Assembly (NCBI RefSeq): GCF_003254395.2
Contig: NC_037648.1
Span: 1,715,868 to 1,779,867 of the forward strand
Length of the DNA: 64,000 bases
Direction: 5' to 3'
Origin: Apis mellifera
Lineage: Eukaryota > Arthropoda > Insecta > Hymenoptera > Apidae
Shown: positions 1 to 12,270 of the stretch, one piece after another
How positions within the stretch are numbered: the first letter of the stretch is position 1
Layout: each line of letters begins with the position of its first letter
The notes under the pieces: generated by a model
Told to the model about the DNA's origin: nothing
Database searches by the model: none
The model's input: the letters and a program-made list of their open reading frames with translations, nothing else
Made by a program: the position numbers and the translations under genes

Positions 1-465
1 AAGCGACAGATAATACCTGTCTCGTTTATAAACCGACAGTCTCGCTAACTGACCTATTTCGAGGATTCCTTGGAGTGTAATGTCTCAAGCTATTGTCTGT
101 TCAAGCTGAATGGACGACAGGGTAATGGCGGGCTTTACGATTTAGAGATTTAATATTCGCGCGGTAAGTGGCCGCCGCGGCTTGTGGGCCGCTTTACAAC
201 GCGTCCGGGCCAGATTTACCCGTTTACGGTCCAATTTACTGTCGCGGTTAAAACCGTGCCGCGTGAATCACGTGGAAAGAATCGTCCATGTTCACGCGAA
301 AACCGGCATAAATCCCTTTCCAGTATTTATTCGTTACTGCCTTCCTTCGAATATTTTGTCATTGTCTTTCTACACTCCTTTTTAACGCGAATAAATTGAC
401 TTAAAGACGAGAATTTATTTCTAATATCGTGACAATCGTAAAAAAGTTAGAAAAATAACAAAGGA

Positions 466-592
466 AATTTATTTATGTATCTCGGTGTATTCCGTGTTAA
501 ATTATTCGTTTTACCGAGTCCAAGGACGATTTCGCCCGAATATGATCGACGACTCCCGAACATAGCCGATGATTCCCGAACGTATAACCACG
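466..592 (+). repeat. Dispersed repeat copy A
   Basis: It contains GGAAATTTAT, then TAAATTATTCGTTTTACCGA (core variant), then three 20-bp steps beginning CCCGAA (about 536, 556, 576) with GATCGACGACT or GCCGATGATT between. It is the longest 3' tail of the family in this window. Confidence 0.65.
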
Positions 593-872
593 AGAAGTAC
601 GTATAACAAAATACCGTGTATATCGGTTTCACGGATAGAAAAATGCCTCGCCCAAGAAAATAACCCGCACGAATGCGCATAATTACAATCGCCCCGATGA
701 AATATGAACGCAGTTAATCAAAACGCTTTTATTCGAGCGCGTTTCTCTTCGGTGAGGGGAAAAAAGAGAGGAAGGGGAAACATTACACGCTACACACCTT
801 TGGCATCAATCTTCTCGAAATCGGGCTGGAATTATCGGGCATCGCGCGAGATGCATGAAACGATACGATACA

Positions 873-875
<3 letters not shown>

Positions 876-916
<41 letters not shown>
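876..916. repeat. (CT)n microsatellite
   Basis: An uninterrupted CT dinucleotide run of about 20 repeats. Confidence 0.97.
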
Positions 917-919
<3 letters not shown>

Positions 920-2382
920 CTCTCTTGATACTACTAAATTTCGTACCGGCTCGATACCATCTTCCCACAATCTAAGGCGTCCCACGCAGAGAGCTCCCAT
1001 GGCGCTTCGAAGAGGGGAAAGATGTCGCTAGACGGGACGTTCCATCGGGCGTTCCGCTCGATGATATCTCCTTTTCCCGAACGCTCGTTGCGACTGTTCA
1101 CACGGCGTGCAAGTAACACACCCCGATATTCCGCGATCCTCCTCGAGCCAGGATACGCACTTGTCGTTGAGCCACTTGTCGCCCTTCCTGCTTCCACAGG
1201 CTCCGGTTTCACCCTCCGATAGTCGTGCGTTACTAGCATCGGGGCGTTGAATGGAGGCTTTCTTCGACTGAAAACACGCGACACGTGCATCGACCGGACA
1301 CGTGCGTCCACCTCCGGTTCCATGCTCGCCGGAACCCCGTGGTTATGGTCTTATGACCATATTCTCACTATTGCTGTTCGAGGGCTTACCGCTACAATAA
1401 CACGGCCTCTCTCCCTGCCTACGGAACTTTACATCTTCCGTTTCCATTATCGAAAGCCGTGGATCCCGTAATTGAATTTAATAAAAAATTATTTTTTCTT
1501 TTTCCAAGTCTATTATTCTTAAGTCTCTTATCTTTTTAAGCCTCGATCTCATTTGATACTCTGACGTCGGCACCGCGGATTTTTATTAGTTCTAACGAGA
1601 TAAGCCAATTTGTACGAGCACAAATATATCTATATATAGTCACGCGCATGTTTATAATTAAATGAACTCGTGAGCGGAGAAGCTTATACCACCCTTTTGC
1701 CAATATATCAGCAACGTATATCTATATATATACACGTATCTTTCTTTCCTTCTTTTTCCATAATTTATTCCTACTAAAATATCTCTCAAAGATTTCTTTC
1801 CAAAGTCTTTTCCCACGTTACGAACAGACCCTCGCTCGAAGGTTGCAGGAAAATTGGCTGGCTCTATTCGTCCCGTTGCTTCGAAACAGAGGTTGAACCG
1901 CAAACTGTTGCGTTCGAAAATAGCCGCGTGTCGCTTAATAAAGGAAGGAGGGGGCAGTGTAGAGCGTGTGCGTGTGATAAAGCCAGTCCCTCTCCCCCTC
2001 GCCTCTCTTCTAGGCGCGCGTTGACGCGCGTCGAGATAAATCCACCCTCTCGTGGAGCGTGCTGCGGCCGGGGAGGGTCGTTCAATTAGAGAGAAAGCGG
2101 CCGGGGCCCCCCCTTTTCTTCGCCGTTTACGGCCAAGGGTCGAAAAACTTTTTCAAGGAACGGGACGGGGAGAAAAAAGCGGGGAAGGGCTGAGAGTGCA
2201 GTTTCTCTCGGGGGAGGGGGTGGAAGTCAAAGGGACGAGACACGAGATGAGGAGGGGGGGGAGGAGGAAGCTCGGTTGGAAAATGGAGAGTGTGCGCGTG
2301 ATACACGAGTGGCCGCAACGACACAGAAAAGATTTTTACCGCTCGCGGGAGAGATTGAGCGATGTCGCGTCACGACTCCCCC

Positions 2383-2680
2383 CCTCGCTCGCTCTCTCTC
2401 TCTCTCTCTCTCGCTCTCGGTCTCGCTCTTTCTCTCTCGCTCTCGGTCTCGCTCTTACTCGCTCGCTCTCGGTCTCGCTCTCGGTCTCGCTCTCGGTCTC
2501 GCTCTCGGTCTCGCTCTTTTTCTCTCGCTCTCGGTCTCGCTCTTACTCGCTCGTTCTCGGTCTCGCTCTCGGTCTCGGTCTCGGTCTCGCTCTTACTCGC
2601 TCGCTCTCGGTCTCGCTCTCGGTCTCGCTCTTACTCGCTCGCTCTCGGTCTCGGTCTCGCTCGCTCTCGCTCGCTCGCGC
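2383..2680. repeat. CT-rich minisatellite built from GGTCTCGCTCTC-type units
   Basis: About 300 bp of CTCTCT passing into irregular repeats of GGTCTCGCTCTC with interspersed CTCGCTCTTACTCGCTCG. Three frames are open across it and give Ser/Arg, Leu/Gly/Ala or Leu/Ser repeats, which is expected from the motif and is not evidence of a gene. The same unit occurs at 51735-51898. Confidence 0.92.
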
Positions 2681-5600
2681 TACTTTTCTAGGAGGCTCGA
2701 AGAGTCGCAGAGTAGCACGAGTGCCATAATCATCCCTCCATTTCTCGATTGGCGGCCGCTTTACAGCGTGGTTTTTCCCGGTACAAAGGCATCGTAGTTC
2801 TCGAGGACTCCACTGTCGCCTCTTTCTTTCTTTTTTTTTTTAGCAACAAGTGGTCGACCTGCACTCCTTTGCTCCTAGCTTGCACAGGTTCGATTATCTG
2901 TGATATTAAAATATTTCGAACGAGCGAATTTTTAGATTATAGTGATTCGGAAAAAAAAAATTAAGTACGTATAATCGATTTTTCAATGATGGCAATTTTA
3001 GAGGCACAATTCCTCGGAATAGAGCATTGCTCCAATGTATTCTCGCCAATGTATTCCCGTTTCCTGAACTAAAGCCAAAGCCATACCTGTAAAACTCTTT
3101 ATGATTTCTACAGGCTTCCCCGATCGGAACGCTCTAACTCTCTCTATCTCTCTATATATATATATCGATTTTCAGTGACGAAGAAAGAGAAAGAAAGAAA
3201 GAGAAAGAATAGGTATAGAGCAATTTGGAAACGCTCGACATGACAGAGGAGGTGTACCAATGAGAGTTTCCCGCTTATTCAGCAATGATTCAATTCCGAC
3301 GCGCTTTTTACCGCCCAAAAGCGGTAAGCTTTCGATGGGTGGTTACCGAGCCGACCGAAAAAGGGGGAGGATTGAAGAGGGGTTGGAAACAGATTGGCCA
3401 CCCTCCTCTCGACCTCTTGAGTCGTCGTTTCCTTTCGATTCGACTTTCTTCTTTCTTGGTGAAACGCAACCCTCGATATATGAAACACCACCTGTCCGGA
3501 TCCTTTTCACTTCTTGCGCGTTTACACGCGTCGAGCGGCTTTATCGAGCGCCATCTACTTAACGTAATTTTTATGCATATAAAGGATGAAGAGGAGGGAG
3601 GAGGAGGTTCATTGATGGAACTGGAACGGGTCGGAAGGCTGTTTGCGAAGCCTTATTTGTCCTTTGTGTGGATGGACTGTGTCGGTGGTTGAATATAATT
3701 GAGAGAGAGAGAGAGGGTTTAATTGGCCGCCATTATTGAATAATCTTCCTTTAAAATAATATTTTATTCCACAGTTAGAGTATATTCGAGTTTAATTGAA
3801 CGGCATTATAGATATATTTATATATTATAAAATATATTTGAAACCGTCTGGTTTGCACGTGTGTGTTTAATTAACCGCCATTATCGAGCAACCATCTTCC
3901 CTGATATTTTTAAATACAGGACCAGTAATATATTCGTGGAACAACTCTTTCGAAGGTTGTCGATTTTTAAAAACAAAACGGAAAAATTGATGTACGAAAA
4001 ATTTCCTCCGAGACTTGTTTATTGAGCAATTGAAGTTTACGTTAGACGAAGGGAGATGGAAAGATAAAGAGAGAGGGAGAGACTCTCTGTCTCGATCTTT
4101 GGAATCGATCCTCGAAGATATACCACGAATATATTAATACGCAATTGTATTTAATTTAATTTTATATATCCTGTTTACACGGCTAACTTATTACGCACAT
4201 ATATTTGCATTATAAATATTTTTATATATATTTATTTATTTAACGTACGTGACAGGATAATTTAGAATACGCGGGTTAATTAGGTTAGTCGACGCTAGAT
4301 GGCTTCATAGAGCAATGTTGTATATACGATAGATATACGGAGAATGTGATTACAATTGCGTCAGTCATTGTTTCGTCACTTTTATCGCGCATTTTACCAT
4401 TTTTAACGCGAACGACAAATTGAAACGGTGCAACGATTTGAAATTGTTATTGGTGAAATCGGTGAATTCTTCGAACGAGACGCGATACATAAATTAACGC
4501 AACGACAAACGGTCGTAGATAAATTTTTGTTGGCAACGAGAAATATTTTTCCCTATTCATTTTTTTTCTCGAGGAGAATGATTTATTTCCCGCTCGTCCA
4601 AAATTTGTAATACGTAAATACGTAAATTCTTGAGAGTCGAAGAAAAAATTGGGTTAGAAATCTCGTTATCTCGAAAAAATGTTCTCCTCTTAATTACACA
4701 CATATGATAATGAAATTATCATAAATATTGAATGTTGAAACAAGAGAAAAATGATAAAAGGGTCGGGTTAGGTTATCAAAGCTTGACATTCAATTTACCA
4801 AAGAAAAGCTTCACAATCTCCCTACCGGAAGAAACGTTTCGATGCGTTGTAAACGACGATTGTAAAACCGTTCTTCCGCTCGACTTTCTTTCGAGTCGAG
4901 CGTGCGCGATTTCCACATCCACGGATCCTTCTTTAAAAAGAGGAGAATCGCGCTCGAATCTCCTTCCCCCACTCTGCCAAAGTATCGTTGCGCCGAAAAC
5001 GACCTCGGGCGGAACACGCGCGTACCAATAGAGAGCCGAGCGATCGCGAGCAAGGTGAATCGTGTTTGCAAACAAGACGGAAAGAAGAGCGCGCGACGTT
5101 GTCAATTCCTTCTAAAAACTCGAAGCTCGCGTTAAAACGCCTTCCTCGCGTACAAGGATGAAGGTATCTTCGAGATTCGATCCTTGTTGTTCTTTGTCGG
5201 CGAAAAAGCGCCCTTTCTTGAGAAACTGTAATGACGGGATCGAAACACCGGGCCCCGTTAATGCTTCGAGACCAAAGTGTATCGGCAGCCTCGCGGTATA
5301 AATCAACAGATATTCGCCCGAAGGCGTGCCCCATTCGCGAGGATATAAGAAATTTCTTATCTCTTTCCTCGGAATCGTAATACGTGTCGATTGTTAGAAA
5401 ATACTCGAGTAATTTTTTCGTGCAAAAGTGAATCGAAAAGAGACGAGGTTTTCGAATAAGTAATGATAAAATAATAGTCTTTATGATATAATTATATTCG
5501 CTTGTTTTAACCAATAATTTATACGATTATATATTATAAATAAAATTTATCTGTAACCGATCACGTTCTGCTTCCTAATTCCGTTAACTGGTTATCCTGC

Positions 5601-6189
5601 GAAATATTATACACATACGTGTCGTGTCTCCGAGCAACGTTCATCCGTCAATCGAGAATATCTTACCGCAGGGATCGCACCTGCGCGAGGAATCACGCGA
5701 CCATGTCGATAATGAGAAGGTTTCAAAGATCTAACTTTGGCAAAGACAGCTTAGGATTTTGTCCTCAAGGAACGGATCTTTCTTCGATGGCAATAACGAT
5801 TCGATCGATATATGATTTTCACGATAGCCAGGCAAAGTACACTGCGATTCAAAAGTATTAACTTTTAGAAAGAAATTTTTAACAGATGGAATATAAATCA
5901 AAAATATGTTTGTAATAATTAAATCGTAAAATACATTTAATAGTCAGATTTTCTCTAGAATATCAATTGTATAGCAAAAGATTTCGATATATTTATCGCG
6001 GAATTAAATATACGTACATGTACTTTTGTAGGGCAGTTTACATACCTGCTCATCGCTAGCAAAAAAAAAGAGTGCAAAGAGAGAGTTGGAACGATCGATT
6101 ACGAATGGTGGTGCACGAAAATCAAAGGGTGTTCGGAACTAGCTACGTTTCTCGATTGACGTGACGTAATAGGATGGTACGGTGTAACA

Positions 6190-6480
6190 ACTAAAGCATC
6201 GGTCCCACTCGGTCAGTCGCATATTAATAGCTGGGACCGTGTAGCCAGGAGCCGGGCAGCTGCCGGCTCGTTTGCAGCACGCGATACTCGCGCTCTCACC
6301 TGTAACGTATATCTCGACCTTTCTCTGTCTTCTGTCTCCGTCCTCTTTCCTCGGCTGGCCGCTGCGCTGGTCCGTTTCATCGTTGCCTCACCCCTCGCTC
6401 CTTTCACTGGTCCGTGCTCGTCGTATCTATCTCTGCAAGGAGCACTCGAAATTATTATTCCCGTTCGCCTGCTAAAGGGC
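6190..6480 (+). promoter_or_regulatory. Possible distal promoter or regulatory island
   Basis: An island with an initiator-like TCAGTC (6213-6218) inside GTCAGTCGCA, a 10-mer also present at the proposed main initiator (20681-20690). An 8-bp inverted repeat CGGTCCCA/TGGGACCG (6200-6207, 6232-6239) encloses it. Just after comes a near-palindrome with a CAGCTG E-box (6249-6269). Promoter use is inferred; it would imply a 5' exon 15 kb upstream or another transcript. Confidence 0.3.
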
Positions 6481-8300
6481 CCCGTATCTCGCTCGCTTAA
6501 TGTGTACAGGGTGTTTCGATATTCGAGTACCGAGCGCCTCTCTTCGTTTATCTTCGTATCTTTCCGTGCGGACGATTTCTCGCCGGGAATATATATGCGT
6601 ACGCATAGGTGGGACGGCGCATGCGCTGTTCGATGATTTTGCCGTGAAATAAGCGGTGGTGTGTCAATGAAATACGCTCGCGGTTATTGCTTCACTTTTA
6701 TCGCCGGTTAATTATATATCCACCGTGTTATCTCCCAGGGCGTGAATTCATAAGGAATAAGAAGAGCTTATCTGGAATCGGGCATCTGGACGCTACGAGG
6801 ATTCTCTGTAAATAAAGATTATGTTATTTGTTACTTAACCTGCATCGAGTGTTACGTTAGTGAGGACGTATCGAATTGGATTTCCAGTCATCTGCCATCC
6901 AAATATACTAACCGACTATACTTTGCTACGAAATGTTTGTTAATATTTATACAAACTCTTACACGTATAATACATTTATTTAAGTATACAATTTAAGAAT
7001 ATGCGGGTAAGTTGATATAATTATGGGATCTTTTATATATAAAATTATTTAAATAATAAAAGAATGAAAGATAAATTTTTCGCGTTGAATGAATTTGATG
7101 CAACACATGGCAGAATTTTGGAACAATTCATTCTCGCTTCTTCTTTCTCTTTCATCGTTCTCTTTTCTTTTCGCGAGACCGGCCAAGCTGCTGGTCTTCG
7201 AGGTCTCGCATAAGCGCGTCGTAGCGATTTCGATCACGCACTACGTCGAGCCCGCCTCTAGTGATCGATGATCGTCGCGAACCAACTCTGGGAATGTTTC
7301 GAGCTCTATCCTATTGACAAAGAATATCGACGGCCGGTTGCGAAATCGAGCGTTGTGCGCTTCTCGGCAATCTAGGCACGATCGAGCTTAAACGATTGAT
7401 AAAAGCTGCTGGTGCGATCCATCATGATGCTCGACTCGTCGCGAGACTGGATCGCGCTATAGAAAAAAAAAAAAAAGGGAGGATGGGTTATCCTCGACCC
7501 GGAGATAATTTGTATTGCTTTTCTCGATCGATCCCTCGTAGTTGTCGTATATATAATTATTCCTCTCCCTGATAAATTAATATTGCTTAATGCTCGCTGC
7601 TGGCGATGCTTCTTTTAGATTATTCATCTAAGAGCAGTTTAACAAGCTGAATGATGGGACGGTGAATAATGAATAAACAAATTTTAAGGGATCTTGAGCT
7701 ACTTATATCATTGCATTACGCGTTTTAAGAAAATTTTTAAAATTCTTCCAGTCGATCGATAATTCAAATCCAAAATTCTTCGTTCTATCGCGCTAGAGAT
7801 TAATAATGCTAAAGCGAAATGGTGAAAAGGGAGGCTCGATCCTCGACAAAAGGACTCGAATCGTTTCTTCCCCTTCTCTCTCTCGATTCTTCACGGTGAC
7901 CCGATATCGGCTTACGTATACGCGTGTACCGAACATAATGCCTGCCCCGGCTACGTCGTCGCGATAAATAATCGTAAACGCATGTTAACCGCCCGCCTTG
8001 GATATTTGTTAACAGGTTAGAGTAGGCGGCTCGTGTGTACTCTCGTTCCGTCGTTACACGTACGTTTATACGCGCATAAAACGTGCTCGGTTATGGTCGG
8101 CTCCTTCGTACGCTCCTTCTCCGACCCCCTTCGTCCCCCCGCGAGGATCCCGGACCCCTTCTTTTCATCCCTGTTTTCATCCTTGCTAAATGATACTTTT
8201 TTTTTTTAAAAAACGATTAATCGAAATTTTTTTAATTTTACAATTTCTTTCGAAATTTTACTTTTTGAGATTTATTCTTCTAATTTTAAAAATATTTAAA

Positions 8301-9175
8301 ACAGTTTCTAAATTTTTTTATAGACAAAATGCGACTCAACATTTAATAACTTAATATATTAATTACTTTTTTATAACAGGGTATCTAATCCTTTTTAATG
8401 ACAAAAAAAATTATTTATTAATTTAATTATTAGAAAAAATTAATTTATAAATCAAGTTTAACCGCTACAGCTGGCACTTATATTTATCTTTACTAAAATT
8501 AATTTCCGAATTTCATTTGTTGTTTCTTAGAACAGTTTCTAAATTTTTTTATAGACAAAATGCGACTCAACATTTAATATATTAATTACTTTTTTATAAC
8601 AGGGTATCTAATCCTTTTTAATGACAAAAAAAATTATTTATTAATTTAATTATTAGAAAAAATTAATTTATAAATCAAGTTTAACCGCTACAGCTGGCAC
8701 TTATATTTATCTTTACTAAAATTAATTTCCGAATTTCATTTGTTGTTTCTTAGAACAGTTTCTAAATTTTTTTATAGACAAAATGCGACTCAACATTCAA
8801 TAACTTAATATATTAATTACTTTTTTATAACAGGGTATCTAATCCTTTTTAATGACAAAAAAAATTATTTATTAATTTAATTATTAGAAAAAATTAATTT
8901 ATAAATCAAGTTTAACCGCTACAGCTGGCACTTATATTTATCTTTACTAAAATTAATTTCCGAATTTCATTTGTTGTTTCTTAGAACAGTTTCTAAATTT
9001 TTTTATAGACAAAATGCGACTCAACATTCAATAACTTAATATATTAATTACTTTTTTATAACAGGGTATCTAATCCTTTTTAATGACAAAAAAAATTATT
9101 TATTAATTTAATTATCAGAAAAAATTAATTTATAAATCAAGTTTAAAATTAATTTCCGAATTTCATTTATTGTTT
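8301..9175. repeat. rrnS: Tandem array of a mitochondrial 12S rRNA fragment (NUMT), about four units of 223-231 bp
   Basis: Four near-identical units begin at about 8301, 8532, 8755 and 8986 (spacing 231, 223, 231). Each holds the antisense of two universal small-subunit rRNA sequences: AGGGTATCTAATCC (complement of GGATTAGATACCCT, the 790 region) in all four, and ACCGCTACAGCTGGCAC (complement of the 530-loop GTGCCAGC...GCGGT) in the first three. The roughly 100 bp between the two marks is short and AT-rich, as in an insect mitochondrial 12S gene, so the rRNA sense is the minus strand. Unit 2 lacks 8 bp and unit 4 lacks a segment with the 530 loop. Whether the whole unit is mitochondrial cannot be told without comparison. 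Confidence 0.85.
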
Positions 9176-12135
9176 CAGAATTCTCTGTTAATTATAATTT
9201 TACTTCAATTTTTAATAATTTTTGTCGGTTGCGACTCGGTCGTGGAAAAATTATTTATTTTATTTTGTGTACGTTACTAAAGAATTTTTTTACTTCAACG
9301 AATGGAATATATACGGCTTCGAGTATACATTTGATCGTTAATTCGATAAACGAGGGAGGGAAATGGTTGGATCGGGATGGATCCTTTTGTTCGTGGAAAA
9401 TTTTTCTGAAACCGTGTGTACAACCGGTGATATGAATATGTAGCAGACATGTATGTTCCACTCTGGGAAAACTAGTTTCGAGGGCTGGTTCGAAGCGAGA
9501 TTTTCATCCCGCTACTTTTTCCCCGTACACGAGCTTTTTCGTTTATCATTTGTGCTTTAACTTTTTTCCACGAAACGGAGTTATTAGACGGTGTATCCCG
9601 GATGTAACTGTGAAACGCCGAGATTCGGACATGGTTTGACGCACAGATGGATATTCGTGTTATGGATGCAAAAATGGGATCGCAACACAAATATTCTATT
9701 TCGTTCCACTAAAAACTTGGAACGAAGATTCTTATAAATTTAAAATGAGAAAGAAAGAATTCTTATCGAAGAAATCTCACGACACGATTTTTGAAAGCGA
9801 AATTTATTTCAATATCCTTCCAAATTTCTAAAAAAAAGATCGAAGAAAATACGTAATTATTTTTAAGATAAAAATAATATACGATTTTTATTCGAGCACA
9901 TATATTAATCACCGATAAGAGGAGCTCGTAAAAATGATCTTGAAACGATTTCCGGTCGTAGCGCGCGAGTCTTAACCTCGTCGACCTCGAGGAGGAATTT
10001 GGAAAAAATGGGCGTACAACGAGTGATAAATTTCCACGGGGGAAATTTCATCCATTCCTCACCTATATATTACGCAAAATGTCCTCTAAATCGTCGAGCA
10101 GAGGACGAAGGCTCGCAATAATAATAAGCGGACGCGCAACAACAACACACCGTTGTTGTAGGACGTTCCGTAGCGGTCGTTTGAAGAAAATGTAAACACG
10201 GCGACTTATTTTCGCGCACGGATAATCTATTCGCCGCGGATATTACAAGGAAAGGATTTTAAAAGAATTCCGGGAAACGAGCAACGTCGAAATTTCGTTT
10301 CTTCCACCGTTACCGCTTAATAGAACTTGAATAATTTAAACACTCGTGTTTATCGCGGATACAAGTGGTAAGTGGTCAAGTGTGGTCAGCCTTATACTAT
10401 ATACTATATATATATATATATGTGTGAAAATCGTCCAAGTTTTAGAAGTCGCGGTGGTATAATACGTAACGATCGGGCACAGGAACTAATTAACTTCTTT
10501 ACAAGGAACGACCATTACGATCAAGTGCGTTGGAACACGATTCTCGAGTGGAAGGAAATCGTGGCGATGTCGCTTGTGTCGGCTACCGGTCGTGGAATCG
10601 CTCAACCATCTCGAGAATTTCCTGATCAATGTTTATCCGACGGAAGTGACGTCAATGGACACTCGACGAATCGACATAATCCATTCTTCTCGTGTAATGT
10701 TCCTCGAAAAGTGAAATTTTCATTCTCTCCGAAATATCTAATTAATTGCATGCGGTTTTACAGAAAACGTAATTAAAATCGTTCGAAACTTTTACTTCCG
10801 TAGCGTAAATATAGATAGAAAATTTTCTAATTTAATGGATGATAAAAAAAAAAAAAAAAAATTAAGTTTTGAAGGTCAGAAGTGAAAATTCAATGAATCT
10901 CCATAATCCTACGGTAGGATCGAATGCGAGGGATTTTTTTCACGCCGCGAGTTTAAGTTACTTATTCAGGTGCACCGAGTAATATTTCACCGGTCCGCGT
11001 AACGTCCGCGTTATTAATCGTGGCAACATTAATAATCAGCCACGCAGGCGATAACTTAGGTTAAGCAGGGAGTTACGGTCCCCTGCCACCAGCCAGTCCT
11101 TCGTTTCCGCGTACATATCCGCCGATCGTTTTCGCGGACGATATCGTGTATAGAATATCCTATAATTCATGGTATAAATAGGGTCAGGAAGGCTGCACAG
11201 CATGAAAATATGATGGAAATGAAGAAATTATGTTTGGAAGTAATGATAAAGCTTTTCCGGAAACGTTTAAAAATGAACGGTTGCATTTAATTAATTAAAT
11301 CGATACGATATGGATAAATCAATATTGAAAATTATTTAAAAATCGAGTTTTAATAATCTATAATCTTTGTTGCATTTTTTTCTTTTTTTAGAATCCATTC
11401 AATTTTCTTATTTTCTTCGTTTTCTTAACAATGGCGACGTTATGTATGCAACAACGATTTCGAGCGAAATACGGTTGGCCGCGAATCGTCGAGCGTACCG
11501 CGCCGTCGGTCCGCGTTTCAAAACACGCATATATAAGTACTTCTATGCGTGTCGTTTCGTGTAGCTTCGTAACGCACACGATGCACCATGGCGGTATCGT
11601 TGGTCGCTCGAGTAGGCGCTACTTGTCCGGTAATTTCACCTGGATCTGCATATTTTAGCACGAAAACTTCCGTCGATCATTATCCTCGCGGCGACGCCGC
11701 GGTTCCGTATTCTCGCTTCCACCTCGTGTAGCGCACGCTCGTTGCGAGCCACGCGAGCCTTTCGTGCCTCGATCCATGGAAAATCTTTTAACCTAAAAGA
11801 GGCCCTCCCCTCGTTTAAACAATTTCGAATTTTGTTCTAAAAAAAGGAAGGTGTGCAGGAAGCGCTCGAATACCGGAATTTTTTTAATTCGTCGTTCCAC
11901 GTTCTTATTCCGCGTCTTCTTCGAAAGGTGAAATCGAGAAGAGATCGAAATCGATAGCGAACCACACGACTGATGGATTCGAAAGCCACCATAAAGCGTA
12001 AACTATTTATTCTTTGTTATAAACCTTATTATTACAGCTCGAAACCGATCGCAACAGTAACATAGTTGCTAGGGATAGGCTAACGTTACGAAAAGTGAAA
12101 TTCGAGCCGAGAAATATTTTATCTTTGCGGTCGAC

Positions 12136-12270
12136 GACGGTTAGAAAATGACGACAAAAAAAGGACGAAGAAAGGGCGAGCGTTTAGGATCTAATGTTTA
12201 CGTGTGAAATTATCCGCTTCACCGAGTCCGAGCTCCGATTCTTCCCGAATATACTCGATGATACCCGAAC
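12136..12270 (+). repeat. Dispersed repeat copy B
   Basis: It has a 5' block with GAAAATGACGAC and GGACGAAGAAAG, the core GTGAAATTATCCGCTTCACC at about 12204-12223 followed by GAGTCC, then CCCGAATATACTCGATGATA and CCCGAACATAT. It aligns to copies A and C in the tail and to D and F in the 5' block. Confidence 0.7.

Larger units (their letters stand above)
1..8180. other. Gene-free upstream flank, distal part
   Basis: I found no exon with family resemblance or convincing coding character here. The stretch mixes CpG-rich islands (1020-1240, 2040-2360, 6230-6480) with AT-rich DNA. It holds microsatellites, one copy of the dispersed repeat (466-592), the CT-rich array at 2383-2680, and a thrice-repeated segment around 3717-3890 with starts spaced 73-74 bp and beginning GTTTAATT followed by CGCCATTAT-like sequence. 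Short open frames over the CT tracts are products of the repeat. Confidence 0.6.

Noticed and set aside
2052..2797. Open frames of 109-225 codons with Ser/Arg, Leu/Gly/Ala or Leu/Ser repeats
   Set aside because: They lie over the CT-rich repeat array. A 12-bp unit without stops is open in several frames at once, so the frames reflect the repeat.
4933..5514. A 193-codon minus-strand frame
   Set aside because: It shows no family resemblance or codon pattern, and the overlapping strand is open as well. It could be a chance frame in CpG-rich flank.
6505..6530. ACAGGGTGTTTCGATATTCG resembling a transposon end
   Set aside because: No matching inverted end, target duplication or transposase frame was seen nearby. 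A similar short ACAGGG stretch near 15690 does not help.
10970..11005. GCACCGAGTAATATTTCACC as another copy of the dispersed repeat
   Set aside because: Only part of the core fits, with a changed internal order. The 5' block and tail are missing, so it may be chance.
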